A stretch of DNA of 64,000 nucleotides, taken from assembly GCA_965204665.1 (NCBI GenBank), contig OZ242002.1, positions 496,001-560,000 of the forward strand. Direction: 5' to 3'. Both the position numbers and the translations under genes were made by a program. This stretch comes from Nemesobacter sp965204665. GTDB taxonomy: Bacteria; Desulfobacterota_D; UBA1144; Nemesobacterales; Nemesobacteraceae. Below are positions 54,601 through 60,670 of this stretch, in pieces. The first letter of the stretch is position 1, and every line of letters starts with the position of its first letter. The notes under the pieces were generated by a model. The model searched no databases, was not told where the DNA came from, and saw nothing but the letters and a program-made list of their open reading frames with translations.

Positions 54601-56775
54601 ATTGTTCGGGTTCGTCCACGACAGCACCGCCTCGCCGTCCCCCGCCGCCGCCGCGAAGTTCGCCGGCTTCGCCGGCAACGGCACGTCGTCGTCCGCCACG
54701 CTCACCACCACCGTGTCGTCCAGCGTCACCGAACCGTAGCCGCCACCCGAAGCGCCGTGCGTCAGCGTCACGGACGCATCCATCTCGTCGTCCGCGTCCT
54801 CCGCCGCGTTCACCGTCACGGTCTGCGCCTCGTTCCAGTTCACGGACGTGAAGGTCAAAGGCGGACCAGTCACCGTCACGTCGCCCGACATCCCGCCCAC
54901 CGTCACCGCCACGTCGCCCGTCGGCTGCGTGTCCAGCACCACCGTGTAGGTAGCACTGCCGCCCTCCACGACCTTCAACTCCGACACCGACAGCGTCACG
55001 CCCTTCCTGTCGTTGTCGCGCACAATCACCCGCAGGGAAGTGCGGGGTTGGGTGGCTTCGGTGACGTAATGTACCGGCGCCGAATCGTAGCCGCCTCCGG
55101 TCGCCCTGTGCGTCAGCCTCACATCGGCGTCCTCGCCGTCGGCGTCCTCCGCCGCGCTCACCGTCACCGACTGCGCCGTGCTCCAGTTCGACCGGGTGAA
55201 CGTCAGGGAATCCGGCGACGCCGACACCCCGCCTCCCGCACCGCCCACCGTCACCGTCACGTCGCCCGTCGGCCGTGTGTCCAGCACCACCGTGTAGCCG
55301 GCGGCGCCGCCTTCCCACACCCTCACCCAGTCCCGCGACACCGTCACCCTCGCCACATCGTCCTCGGCGATCGTCACCGTCGTCGCGGCGTTGCCCGGCA
55401 CGAATCCCTCCGGCAGCGCCGCCGCCGCCGAAATCGTCACCGTGAACGTCTCGTCGCCCTCGTCCACCATGTCGTTCGTGATCGGAATCCGGATGTCCTT
55501 GGTCGTATCCGACGCACTGAACGTCACCGAGGTCACCGCATCGTTGTCGTAGTCCCCGTCCGCCGGATTCGAAGCCCCCGTCGCGTCGTTGTCCCGGGTC
55601 GTCACCGTGTTGCCATACGCCACGTTGAACGTCACCGACTCGCCGAACGCCGCCTCCGTCGTGACCCGCACCGTCGCGAAACCCGCAGATTCCTCGACCT
55701 CCACCGCCCTCGGAACCGTCACCGTCCTGACGGTCGCCGTCGTCGGCGTCGCCGAGATCCCGGACGAACCGCCCGCACCCACCTCGTTCACCGCACTGAT
55801 CTCGAAATCGTAGACCGTCCCGTTCGTCAGACCCGACACCGTGTGGCGCGCCGTCTCCGCCGCCGAACCCCCGATGTCCTTCCACTCACCCCAGGTCTTC
55901 GAAGACGATACCTTCAGGCGAATACGCCACTTCGTCACGCTGGAATCCCCCAACGGACGCCACGCCAGCACCACCCGACCGTCCCCCGGCACCGCGGACA
56001 GACCCGCCGGAGCCGACGGCGCACCCGAAACCGGCGTCGCCTCCGCCTCCGCCGACGCCGCACCCGCACCCGCCGAATTCACCGCCTGAACCTTGAACGA
56101 ATACGCCGTACCGTTGTCCAGACCCGACACCGTGTGGCGCGTCGTCGAAGCGCCGGAGCCGTCGATCGGCGTCCAACCCCCGTATCTGACGGCGCCGGAC
56201 TCTTTCCTCTGAACCTCCCAGCGCGTTATGCTCGGATTCTCCGCATCATCCCACGACAACCTCACGTGCTTGTGACCGCCCTCCGCACGCAACCCGGTCG
56301 GTTGCTCAGGCCGGCCGATCCAGAACCGCTTCGACGACGAAGCCGGACCGACCACCGAACCGTTGAACGCCCGAACCCGCATCTCCCGCAGACCCGCCGC
56401 GGGCATACTCCCTGCCGGCGCAAGATTGAAGAAAAACTCCTTCGACTGCGGCTGACCGGCGGCGGCGAACTCTCCGAAACCCGTGTTCGTCCAGCGGACC
56501 TCGCTCCACGACTGACCCGAGGTCCTCAGTTGAAACTCCGTCTTCGTAATCTGTCCGCAGTTCGCCGGCACGTTCACCGTGTACCTCAGAACGCTCTGCC
56601 GAAAGATGCCGGCACCGGAAATCCACTGCTGACACGGCGTCCCGACGACCTGCGCCTGCGCGCCCTTCGGAGTGAAGACCCCGGCAGTCAGCACGAGCAG
56701 CAGAATGACGGCGAGCGTCCCGTTCAGGCAGCAAACGGCCCTGAGGACGGTGCTCACAGCACGCGTATGCACCAT
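42622..56775 (-). CDS. Giant surface protein: Fn3 and Calx-beta repeats with C-terminal autotransporter-type barrel
   Basis: 4717 residues, the largest gene here. A signal peptide (LNGTLAVILLLVLTAGVF, cleavage near AQAQ) is followed by many fibronectin type III domains (VTLSWDDP...WTNIDGSG...YSFRIRAVNAAG) mixed with Calx-beta-like modules (TVAEGVGNATVRVTTE...DETDETFTVTI...NAETTVTITDDD). Other modules begin VTVTPTALTINEGSSGTY. From about residue 4350 the sequence becomes a beta-barrel (PWAVWGRGNWMSLSG...GYGRGNVRIG) and ends GIMLKGNLRW with an aromatic terminus. This fits an autotransporter-like (type V) adhesin displayed on the cell. Acidic DxDxD-rich stretches suggest calcium binding. The middle holds a nearly perfect 1332-bp tandem array. 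A C9 run lies between this ATG and an upstream ATG at 56806; with C8 the two would be in frame. No clear ribosome-binding site supports either start. Confidence 0.9.
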   Translation of the reverse strand: MVHTRAVSTVLRAVCCLNGTLAVILLLVLTAGVFTPKGAQAQVVGTPCQQWISGAGIFRQSVLRYTVNVPANCGQITKTEFQLRTSGQSWSEVRWTNTGFGEFAAAGQPQSKEFFFNLAPAGSMPAAGLREMRVRAFNGSVVGPASSSKRFWIGRPEQPTGLRAEGGHKHVRLSWDDAENPSITRWEVQRKESGAVRYGGWTPIDGSGASTTRHTVSGLDNGTAYSFKVQAVNSAGAGAASAEAEATPVSGAPSAPAGLSAVPGDGRVVLAWRPLGDSSVTKWRIRLKVSSSKTWGEWKDIGGSAAETARHTVSGLTNGTVYDFEISAVNEVGAGGSSGISATPTTATVRTVTVPRAVEVEESAGFATVRVTTEAAFGESVTFNVAYGNTVTTRDNDATGASNPADGDYDNDAVTSVTFSASDTTKDIRIPITNDMVDEGDETFTVTISAAAALPEGFVPGNAATTVTIAEDDVARVTVSRDWVRVWEGGAAGYTVVLDTRPTGDVTVTVGGAGGGVSASPDSLTFTRSNWSTAQSVTVSAAEDADGEDADVRLTHRATGGGYDSAPVHYVTEATQPRTSLRVIVRDNDRKGVTLSVSELKVVEGGSATYTVVLDTQPTGDVAVTVGGMSGDVTVTGPPLTFTSVNWNEAQTVTVNAAEDADDEMDASVTLTHGASGGGYGSVTLDDTVVVSVADDDVPLPAKPANFAAAAGDGEAVLSWTNPNNATISGWKFRQKSGGGSYGGWTPIDDSDASTTSHTVSNLTNGTLYGFRVRAVNAAGDGAASDEETVTPMAPAPCRIGVGNVRAVTSGSARSLSFGVRIPANCGVITGLQYQTRASGRSWGASWTDFDDIGMSGFADSGSARTPSGRETASVSGGGVREVRVRALNGLSEGPASNEAGATFAVPPVPTGLSATAGAASAVLSWDAQAAAQGVTAWVVGYRQGSGDWQTQTVEGGGDTTTATVTGLAAAEHTFRVKARNGNGDSGWSQTATAVPTAATTRPARPANLKATAGVSSVTLTWDDPRDANITKWYLWYKTSPVRTVYRNPTPVSGGVGKLTTTVTGLEPGRSYTFRLSAENAVGQGQNAEATATPTVGLSIADVTASEDGTFRFTVTSAPAPGSAVSFKYTVMSESGDTATEGADFTAVTTPVAATLAANAANATVTVAVADDDLDESDETFTVTLSDASSNATITDDTATGTIEDDDASPVLTALADAGYKVGATVSVTADAADADGDAVTYVWSRKAGETTPALPQGTSLTDAELTFAASATGKYTMTVTASDGNGNSDTEDVVITVHPAANLVSVPSKLTVAEDAGNAVVRITTEAAFGKSMVFNVTYGGGSATGVSDPADGDYDNDAVTSVVFNSTEKTKDIEIPITDDGVDETDEAFTVTIEAAGELPEGFALGNAETTVTIKDDDTDGVTVEPTALRIKEGGSGEYTVVLDAQPSGDVTVTVAGESGDVTVTGSPMTFTPRNYGTEQTVTVKAGEDDDRLTDADVTLRHTASGGGYGTVTIDSVVVSVMESGAPDMPTGLTAVAGNAKVALSWTDPRDVSITGYQVSMRRGRGNAVRWGPWSNIDGSGAGTVSHTVGELRNGSFYRFRIRAVNGAGPSTASAGVDATPMTRPAPVLTAEAGDRKVTLRWKGQPGVGVTYWHYQYRGGGRWIDPGTLLNGGDRSVVVTGLQNDVKYTFRLRAYSGRYSGWSDMVRATPTVGTVSVPAALTVAEDVGNATVRITTERAFGAATTFNVSYGSTSSTSDADATGAGNPADGDYDNDAVTSVVFNATDTTKDIAIPITDDDDDETDETFTVTIAASASLPAGFRLGNAETTVTITDDDASPELTAIEDVSYGVGETADITASATDADGDAVTYVWSRKAGETEPAIPEGTVLTAARLTFVTAAAGKYTMTVTASDGNGNSDTEEVTITVAEKPAEPTGFSVAAGNKQVTLSWDDPDDSSITLWQFRQKKGSGKWTKWTNIDGSGAGTASYTVTGLKNDTEYRFRIRAVNAGGAGAQSGVEAATPSVVAKPVLTAEAGDGRVTLSWNTQPGAGIVSWGYQYKSGEGNNWSATATVAGGGTTGAVVTGLDNGVEYTFRLFALTGGGRQSVWSDWKTATPMKGPGVTVTPTALTINEGSSGTYKVKLDAEPSGNVTVTVGGASGDVTVTGSPMTFTAENYGTEQTVTVSAAADSDATDGTATLTHTASGGGYNSVTIDPVKVTVTDTTPVLQLLADPATVTEGSSISLTITSDKPLTGTLSVSLTLADRGSSGFTAADIPGMLGPRTFDVNFGESATATAAVLIPTSKDAEEENSETYRITLNDTGDYELGADKTADGTLDDGTATVSVPAALTVAEGVGNATVRVTTERAFGAATTFNVSYGSTSSTSDADATGAGNPADGDYDNDAVTSVVFNATDTTKDIAIPITDDDDDETDETFTVTIAASASLPAGFRLGNAETTVTITDDDELSKPAKPTGLTATAGDKQVMLSWDDPDDDSITLWQFRQKKGSGKWTKWTNIDGSDDETASYTITGLENGSEYSFQIRARNAAGNSVKSETETETPMPPAGVTVTPTALTINEGSSGTYKVKLDAEPSGNVTVTVGGASGDVTVTGSPMTFTAENYGTEQTVTVSAAADSDATDGTATLTHTASGGGYNSVTIDPVKVTVTDTTPVLQLLADPATVTEGSSISLTITSDKPLTGTLSVSLTLADRGSSGFTAADIPGMLGPRTFDVNFGESATATAAVLIPTSKDAEEENSETYRITLNDTGDYELGADKTADGTLDDGTATVSVPAALTVAEGVGNATVRVTTERAFGAATTFNVSYGSTSSTSDADATGAGNPADGDYDNDAVTSVVFNATDTTKDIAIPITDDDDDETDETFTVTIAASASLPAGFRLGNAETTVTITDDDELSKPAKPTGLTATAGDKQVMLSWDDPDDDSITLWQFRQKKGSGKWTKWTNIDGSDDETASYTITGLENGSEYSFQIRARNAAGNSVKSETETETPMPPAGVTVTPTALTINEGSSGTYKVKLDAEPSGNVTVTVGGASGDVTVTGSPMTFTAENYGTEQTVTVSAAADSDATDGTATLTHTASGGGYNSVTIDPVKVTVTDTTPVLQLLADPATVTEGSSISLTITSDKPLTGTLSVSLTLADRGSSGFTAADIPGMLGPRTFDVNFGESATATAAVLIPTSKDAEEENSETYRITLNDTGDYELGADKTADGTLDDGTATVSVPAALTVAEGVGNATVRVTTERAFGAATTFNVSYGSTSSTSDADATGAGNPADGDYDNDAVTSVVFNATDTTKDIAIPITDDDDDETDETFTVTIAASASLPAGFRLGNAETTVTITDDDELSKPAKPTGLTATAGDKQVMLSWDDPDDDSITLWQFRQKKGSGKWTKWTNIDDSDDETASYTITGLENGSEYSFQIRARNAAGNSVKSETETETPMPPAGVTVTPTALTINEGSSGTYKVKLDAEPSGNVTVTVGGASGDVTVTGSPMTFTAENYGTEQTVTVSAAADSDATDGTATLTHTASGGGYNSVTIDPVKVTVTDTTPVLQLLADPATVTEGSSISLTITSDKPLTGTLSVSLTLADRGSSGFTAADIPGMLGPRTFDVNFGESATATAAVLIPTSKDAEEENSETYRITLNDTDDYELGADKTADGTLNDDSGTVSVPAALAVTEGTDANATVTITASKALGQAVTFNISYGSTSTTSDADATGAGNPADGDYDNDAVTSVVFNATDTTKDIVIPITDDEEAEGDETFTVTIAASASLPAGFKLGNAETKVTIGDNEQPAAPTGVTGTAGAGEVTLRWDDPSDSSITGWQYQQSPPGDEDQVSLLVGDAVPSSAAEENYGPWNNIPGSGPTTTSYTVTGLTGGVEYSFRIRAVNAAGSSVASAAVRATPSGAVSEVSLSIADVTAAEDGTFAFTVTAEPAPTSRISFRYTVTAESGDTATAGEDFTAVKTPVEAGIAAGEATTTITVTVIDDSINEDDETFTVTLSQPSSGVMISDGVARGTITDNERAAGVTVAPTELTVDEGSSGTYTVVLESKPAGEVTITMRGAAGDVSVDRTSLVFTADNWNEARTITVSAASDDDAVTDPDVTLTHSASGGGYDSVSIDSVVITVTEDDTAAVTVAPTELTVDEGSSGTYAVVLESEPTGEVTITVRGAAGDVTVDRASLEFTADDWDTVQTVTVSAAGDRDLDDERVTLTHSASGGDYGSVKIDSVQVLVKDTTAERLNTINRVVLPRVTAAIMSQSLDAISYRIEAAASGNTADTTLRFGNTPSPPTEEDKYLNALWPEDVSEDLGIGMREALDGMEFSLGLNGQDGGEGMDSSTQDGQMPWAVWGRGNWMSLSGSDEDISWNGGLWTAHLGADVRLRNLLAGWAVSRTEGDFDANSEGSQGLYRTTLTSVHPYAAWLAPGGSSLWASAGYGRGNVRIGEDQSVISRADLTFTGAALGGRLALGEGSDMIAGGMTRFAIKGEGSFARAKTGADNGLAELEVDVRRLRMALQASHERVLESGAAVTPTLEIGVRHDGGDMSGGAGLEAGASLSYNNPTGLTVELRTRTLADHEQDWEEWGMSASVVLEPGGDGRGTFLKLESSRGDTGSGIESLFDRGTAELLSRSGTDARSSMNAEIGHGFGLGGVTDLSVLSPYAGLSLEDGGSRYLRLGTRYRLGDGVDLDLEGIRREQQSADAENGIMLKGNLRW
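45765..50411 (-). repeat. Tandem array, 1332-bp unit, about 3.5 copies
   Basis: Units start near 50411, 49079, 47747 and 46415 and are almost identical in DNA (a handful of single-base differences, for example near 46556). Each codes for 444 residues: a VTVTPTALTINEG module, a module beginning PVLQLLADPATVTEGSS, a Calx-beta module and an Fn3 domain. The fourth copy diverges after about 650 bp, near the codon for ELGADKT. Copy number in the assembly may be under-counted. Confidence 0.93.
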
Positions 56776-56783
56776 GTCGCGGA

Positions 56784-56792
56784 GGGGGGGGG
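56784..56792 (-). repeat. Homopolymer C9 (coding strand) between two starts of the giant gene
   Basis: Nine C on the minus strand, between ATG 56806 and ATG 56775. In the present state ATG 56806 reads MVFLYPPPPRHGAYACCEHR and runs out of frame for 166 codons. With one C fewer it reads MVFLYPPLRD and joins the giant gene in frame at its first Met. Confidence 0.85.
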
Positions 56793-56832
56793 TAGAGAAA
56801 GACCATTGATCATTTTAAACATTACTTGTACA

Positions 56833-56861
56833 GTTTCACATATTCGAAATAGTTATGTCAA
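56833..56861 (-). promoter_or_regulatory. Possible promoter of the giant surface-protein gene
   Basis: Perfect TTGACA (56856-56861) with TGAAAC (56833-56838) after 17 bases on the minus strand. The -10 matches consensus at only three positions. If used, the transcript would start just before ATG 56806, so the C9 tract would lie in translated sequence. Confidence 0.4.
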
Positions 56862-56900
56862 GTAGGAAGTCGAGTCTGCGAAGATATTCCGAGTTTCGCA

Positions 56901-56929
56901 TCGCCCATTGAACTTCGAACTATAACACT
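56901..56929 (+). repeat. Dispersed repeat, copy B (end only), at the lpd breakpoint
   Basis: 29 bases that match the start of copies A (32013) and C (60528, inverse), six mismatches against A. Homology to dihydrolipoamide dehydrogenase begins immediately next to it at 56930, so this looks like the end of a mobile element inserted in that gene. Confidence 0.65.
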
Positions 56930-57041
56930 CGGGTTTATCCCGCTCCACTACCGCGATTTTCATTCCCATCTGCGCGACTCTCATGGCCGCTATGTATCCG
57001 CCGGGTCCGGATCCTGCAACCGTAAGATCAAACTTTTCCAT
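56930..57041 (-). pseudogene. N-terminal fragment of dihydrolipoamide dehydrogenase
   Basis: The minus strand reads MEKFDLTVAGSGPGGYIAAM then RVAQMGMKIAVVERDKP, the FAD-binding start of LpdA (GSGPGGY, VVERDK). The family then has GGVCLN with the redox Cys pair, but here the match stops at 56930 where repeat copy B begins. Only about 37 codons remain, so the gene is dead. The other side is bounded by a transposase fragment. Confidence 0.85.
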
Positions 57042-57059
57042 GATGACGGTAATTATATC

Positions 57060-57425
57060 GCCCATCAAACAGCAGCGGTTTGAGGCTCCGGCGCATGTGC
57101 CGTTCTACGTAATAGGCCGGCATGCACAACAATACACGTGTGCACGCACCCGGTCTGCTTTGTAGTGATATACAGGTCTCACCTTAAGATCCACAGTCTT
57201 GAAACTGCGGAATGCACGCTCCACCGCACTCAGATTCTTATAGGCGCGCACGGCCTGCTCGGCATCAAGTTCATCGGCAGGCATACCGGTGCGCACTATG
57301 TATATACCGTCAAGGGCTGATTCAGCCGCTGTGGAATCGCTTTTACGTCGATATTCTAATGTATCGTCCGTGATCTCAAACTCAAAAGCGTTACCACAAG
57401 CCTGCGCCGCAACATTTTCCGGGGT
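57060..57425 (-). mobile_element. IS1634/IS4-type transposase fragment, frameshifted
   Basis: The minus strand reads ALDGIYIVRTGMPADELDAE, then SAVERAFRSFKTVDLKVRP and ADRVRAHV, which is the C-terminal part of IS1634-like DDE transposases (the E of the triad lies in this region). Near 57125-57135 the frame breaks; the family end continues in another frame as LCMPAYYVERHMRRSLKPLL. The 5' part of the transposase is missing, and the fragment abuts the end of the M48 peptidase gene on one side and the lpd fragment on the other. Confidence 0.85.
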
Positions 57426-58255
57426 TAGGGTCTTTTCCGCGCAGAAGTGGTTATGATGTTGTCGGGAGCCTTGGAACTGCTTCTGTAATATCGCATCGCC
57501 TCCGGCATCCACTTGCGGAGATTCGATATTCTGGTTTTGTAACCTGGATGGGTAGAAAGAAACTGCGGTTGGGATGAGCCGCCTTGTTTTCCCATCCTTT
57601 GCCAGAACGTTATCGCTTCACGCGGGTCGTATCCGGCCTTGGCCATATAGACGAGCCCTATTCTGTCCGCCTCTGATTCCTGCTTTCTTGAAAACGGAAG
57701 GGCTGCGAAAAGACTGGTTCCGACACCGTAAGCCGCAAGAACACTCTTCGTCACCTTGGGATCCTTGTTCTCAAGCCCTTTCATAACGGCCGCGGACCCG
57801 AGCTGAATCAGGAGACCTAAACTGACCCTTTCTCCGCCATGTCGGGCGACTGCGTGAGCCACCTCGTGGGCTATTACGGTTGCAAGACCGGCGTCGGTTT
57901 CAGCCACTCGTATAATACCGGAGTAAACGCCGATCTTCCCTCCCGGAAGCGCGAAAGCGTTAACATTGTCGTCATCGTCGAAGACCGCATACTGCCAGCG
58001 ATATCCCGGTTTGGATGAAACGGCGGATATTCGCTGCGTGACGCGTCTTACAGCTTCCAGGTATTCGGGATTTTTCGAGATTTTCTCGGTCTGAGCGATA
58101 TTGGCGAACGATGTGGCGCCCATCGCCAGTTCAACCGACTCGGGAAGAATAATAAACTGGCTTCTGCCGGTGACGGGTACTTTATAACATGCGACGGTAA
58201 AAAGCAGAAAAAACAGTAAGACACCTGCAGAAGCAACCTTTCTTTCCGACATCAT
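57425..58255 (-). CDS. M48-family metallopeptidase, lipoprotein
   Basis: A 276-residue zinc peptidase of the LoiP/YcaL/BepA type, which acts in the periplasm on outer-membrane protein quality. The signal peptide ends in a lipobox, FTVAC, Cys23. The zinc motif is AHEVAHAVARHGGER; the third ligand lies in ESEADRIGLVYMAKAGYD, and STHPGYKTRI follows as in the family. The last residues (after YYRSSSKAPDN) run into the transposase fragment, so the natural C-terminus may have been slightly altered. It is separated from the aminotransferase by 80 bases on the same strand. Confidence 0.9.
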   Translation of the reverse strand: MMSERKVASAGVLLFFLLFTVACYKVPVTGRSQFIILPESVELAMGATSFANIAQTEKISKNPEYLEAVRRVTQRISAVSSKPGYRWQYAVFDDDDNVNAFALPGGKIGVYSGIIRVAETDAGLATVIAHEVAHAVARHGGERVSLGLLIQLGSAAVMKGLENKDPKVTKSVLAAYGVGTSLFAALPFSRKQESEADRIGLVYMAKAGYDPREAITFWQRMGKQGGSSQPQFLSTHPGYKTRISNLRKWMPEAMRYYRSSSKAPDNIITTSARKRP

Positions 58256-58335
58256 TGTTTAAAATCCCCTAAGCCGTCTTCCCCGAAACGGTGTTTCACA
58301 CGGAACTCGGATGGAACTGATAACGAAACATACGT

Positions 58336-59508
58336 TCAGGACAGGTCCGCGTTCTTCATTCTCTCCATCCCCTCGTCTATATCCTCGTCGGAGCACGCAT
58401 AAGTAATTCTTACATAACCTTCTCCCTCGCTCCCGAAAGCCGTGCCGGCGACAACCGCAACCGCGGCGCGCTCGACCAGTCTGTCGGTAAACTGCTGGGA
58501 TGTGATTCCGGTCCCGGAAGTATCCGCAAACGCGTAAAACGCCCCGTCGGGAGTATCGCAGGTTATGCCGTCAATCCGGTTGAGCGCCGTTACCATACGG
58601 TCCCTCTTCCGTTCAAGTAAACCGAGTTTGTGCTCAACCCAGTCCTGCGGGCCGGTGATCGCGGCGTGGGCCGCTTTCTGTATGAAGGCAGCGACATTCG
58701 TGATCGAGTCCTGAAGAAATATCGAAAGCTTGTCGACGACAGGCTTAGGGGCCACCGTCCAACCTATTCTCCATCCGGTCATGGCCCAAGTTTTGGAGAA
58801 TGTGTCTATACAGATAACTCTGTCTCTTATACTCTCTATGGAAGATATCGAGACATGAGGTTTTCCGAAGGTTACCTGGGAGAATATCTCGTCCGAAATA
58901 ACCATAACCTGCGGATGACGTTCCAGCATGGCGGCAATCTCATCGGGGTTTTCCACCAAGTGGCCGTTCGGTCTCTGAGGAGTGTTTATGATGACCAATT
59001 TCGTTTTCGGTGTTATAAGTTCCTCAAGTTTCTCAACGTCAAACTGCCAATCGGGCTTGGTAAGCGGAGTATGCTTGATTACAGCATTGGCGTACTTCGC
59101 CCATACCTCATCAGGCGGATAACCCGGATTGGGAAATATAACCTCATCCCCGTCTTCAAGAAACGTAAGGAGATTCATCGTGAGGGAGTGTTTCGCTCCC
59201 GCAGTCACTATAACTTCATCAGGCTCCGTGGGTCTACCCCTTTCGAGCATCTTCTCGGCTATCGCCTCGCGAAGTTCCGGAAGCCCCGGGCCCGGGTCGT
59301 ACCTCACATATCCTTCTCTGAGCGCTCTTTCGGTAGCCTCGAGAACATGCTCGGGAGTATCAAAATCAGGTCCCTGATAATCACCTTTTTCAAAATGTAT
59401 TATCTTTTTCCCTGTCTTCTTCTCAAGGTCCCTGGCAACTCTCATGCTCGCCCATTGCTTAGGCGGAACAAAATGCTTAGTCCGTGAACTGTATCCATAT
59501 GATGACAT
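58336..59508 (-). CDS. Class I/II PLP-dependent aminotransferase
   Basis: A 390-residue fold-type I aminotransferase. RYDPGPGLPELREAIAEKM, VTAGAKHSL, NTPQRPNGHL (substrate/PLP site, NPxNPTG-like), VISDEIFSQ and the PLP lysine in TFSKTWAMTGWRIGW are present; the Arg in GYVRITYA binds the carboxylate. The reaction is transfer between an amino acid and a 2-oxo acid; the substrate cannot be told (aspartate/alanine type group). ATG 59508 is chosen because AAGGAGG lies eight bases upstream; an in-frame start at 59547 would overlap the tetR stop but has no such site. It follows the TetR gene by 35 bases and is probably under its control. Confidence 0.9.
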   Translation of the reverse strand: MSSYGYSSRTKHFVPPKQWASMRVARDLEKKTGKKIIHFEKGDYQGPDFDTPEHVLEATERALREGYVRYDPGPGLPELREAIAEKMLERGRPTEPDEVIVTAGAKHSLTMNLLTFLEDGDEVIFPNPGYPPDEVWAKYANAVIKHTPLTKPDWQFDVEKLEELITPKTKLVIINTPQRPNGHLVENPDEIAAMLERHPQVMVISDEIFSQVTFGKPHVSISSIESIRDRVICIDTFSKTWAMTGWRIGWTVAPKPVVDKLSIFLQDSITNVAAFIQKAAHAAITGPQDWVEHKLGLLERKRDRMVTALNRIDGITCDTPDGAFYAFADTSGTGITSQQFTDRLVERAAVAVVAGTAFGSEGEGYVRITYACSDEDIDEGMERMKNADLS

Positions 59509-59543
59509 AACTTCTATCCTCCTTATTAATGAATCTAAAAAAT

Positions 59544-60185
59544 TCAAGTTGATTTTTCCTTCTTAACCAACAGACCCGAAGACAGCTGCGAGAAAACTTC
59601 ATCCGCCACAACCTCGGGGTCTCTTGAGAAATCATGGTGAATCATAACCGCCCCCACCGCCCCATACAGCATCAATGCCCTGAGTCTGGGATCCTGGCTG
59701 ACAAAGGTTCCTTCCTCTATGCCCTCCCCTATTATTGTCTCGTAAAGACTCAACCGGGCCATTCTCCATTGTTCCGTCAGTTCGAAATGCTCCTTCACGA
59801 GGTGGGTCTCGTCACGACTCAATATTTTCAGAACCTTCAGGTGCTGTCTGTAGAAGGTGAATACGGCCGCAAGTAATTTTCTGAGTTTTACAGGAGCCGA
59901 ATCGCTGTCTTCCATCTCCTCATGCAGAAATTTCTCCACAAGTTCAAAACTCTTCTCGAGGATCTCCAGGTAAAGATTTTCCTTTGAAGGAAAATAGTTG
60001 TATATGGTTCCCTTCGCCACACCCATCCTGTCGGCTATTTCGTTCATCGTTACATCGTGATAACTCTTTTCAAAGAACAGATCAGTGGCGGTTTTCAGTA
60101 TTTCATCTCTCCTTTTGAATTTCCGGGAAGTTCTAGCTCCCCGAGGATTACCTTTACTCCGTGTAGTGCTGACAGTTCGAACCAT
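59544..60185 (-). CDS. TetR-family transcriptional regulator
   Basis: A 213-residue repressor. The N-terminal helix-turn-helix is MNEIADRMGVAKGTIYNYFP (about residues 47-66), preceded by ILKTATDLFFEKSYHDV. The C-terminal ligand-binding region resembles TetR_C-type helices (AVFTFYRQHLKVLKILSRD). An inverted repeat lies only 16 bases before the ATG and overlaps its promoter, so it most likely represses itself and the downstream aminotransferase. The ligand is unknown. Confidence 0.92.
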   Translation of the reverse strand: MVRTVSTTRSKGNPRGARTSRKFKRRDEILKTATDLFFEKSYHDVTMNEIADRMGVAKGTIYNYFPSKENLYLEILEKSFELVEKFLHEEMEDSDSAPVKLRKLLAAVFTFYRQHLKVLKILSRDETHLVKEHFELTEQWRMARLSLYETIIGEGIEEGTFVSQDPRLRALMLYGAVGAVMIHHDFSRDPEVVADEVFSQLSSGLLVKKEKST

Positions 60186-60201
60186 TATTTTTTCCGCAAA
60201 T

Positions 60202-60219
60202 TGACTGACTGGTCAGTCA
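60202..60219. promoter_or_regulatory. TetR operator
   Basis: Perfect inverted repeat TGACTGAC-TG-GTCAGTCA, abutting the -10 of the tetR promoter and 16 bases before the tetR ATG. Form and position are typical of TetR-family autoregulation. Confidence 0.85.
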
Positions 60220-60247
60220 GAATAATACGTAACAGAAAGATTGTCAA
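60219..60247 (-). promoter_or_regulatory. Promoter of tetR-aminotransferase
   Basis: TTGACA (60242-60247), 17-base spacer, TATTCT (60219-60224) on the minus strand, directly followed by the operator. Confidence 0.85.
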
Positions 60248-60450
60248 GAAAAAATCTTTCCGTTCTGAAATATCTTAAAAAATATGAGTTCAATCTAACA
60301 GTAAGCGTTCAGGATTTGATCGTAGAGTAATTGTCCAGTATGCATCCCGGGACTATTCAGCGGCGGATAACCTCGCACAGACGCAAGCGCTGTTCCACAC
60401 CGCAAAGTAACGCCGAACAGACCCCTGTTTCTCGCTGTGTCTACCTATTA

Positions 60451-60528
60451 CTCGGCCCTTTCAACTACTCGTTTTTACGGACCGCTTCGTTGTAATTGAA
60501 GTGTTGCACTTCGAAGTTTAACGGGCGA
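60451..60528 (-). repeat. Dispersed 78-bp repeat, copy C
   Basis: Inverse of copy A (32013-32090), 70 of 78 identical, same length. It lies in the 395-bp gap between tetR and the permease gene, where apart from the tetR promoter I see no other feature. The conserved peptide frame is LNFEVQHFNYNEAVRKNE then stop. Confidence 0.8.
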
Positions 60529-60670
60529 GTCAATTTATCATACACTTAAATTAATCCGATCACCCATCATAGCGCGCGGTATGCGGTATATGGTCAGAAT
60601 GCCGGGATGTGGTTGTATGGAAAATTCCGATTTCAAGTCGTATCTGAAAAAATCCTGCTCAAAACAAGTT

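Noticed and set aside
52879..56865. Open frame of 1328 codons on the plus strand opposite the giant gene
   Set aside because: It is rich in Arg and His and lacks any domain. It arises from the strong codon bias of the Fn3/Calx-beta gene, whose own frame has signal peptide, repeats and barrel.
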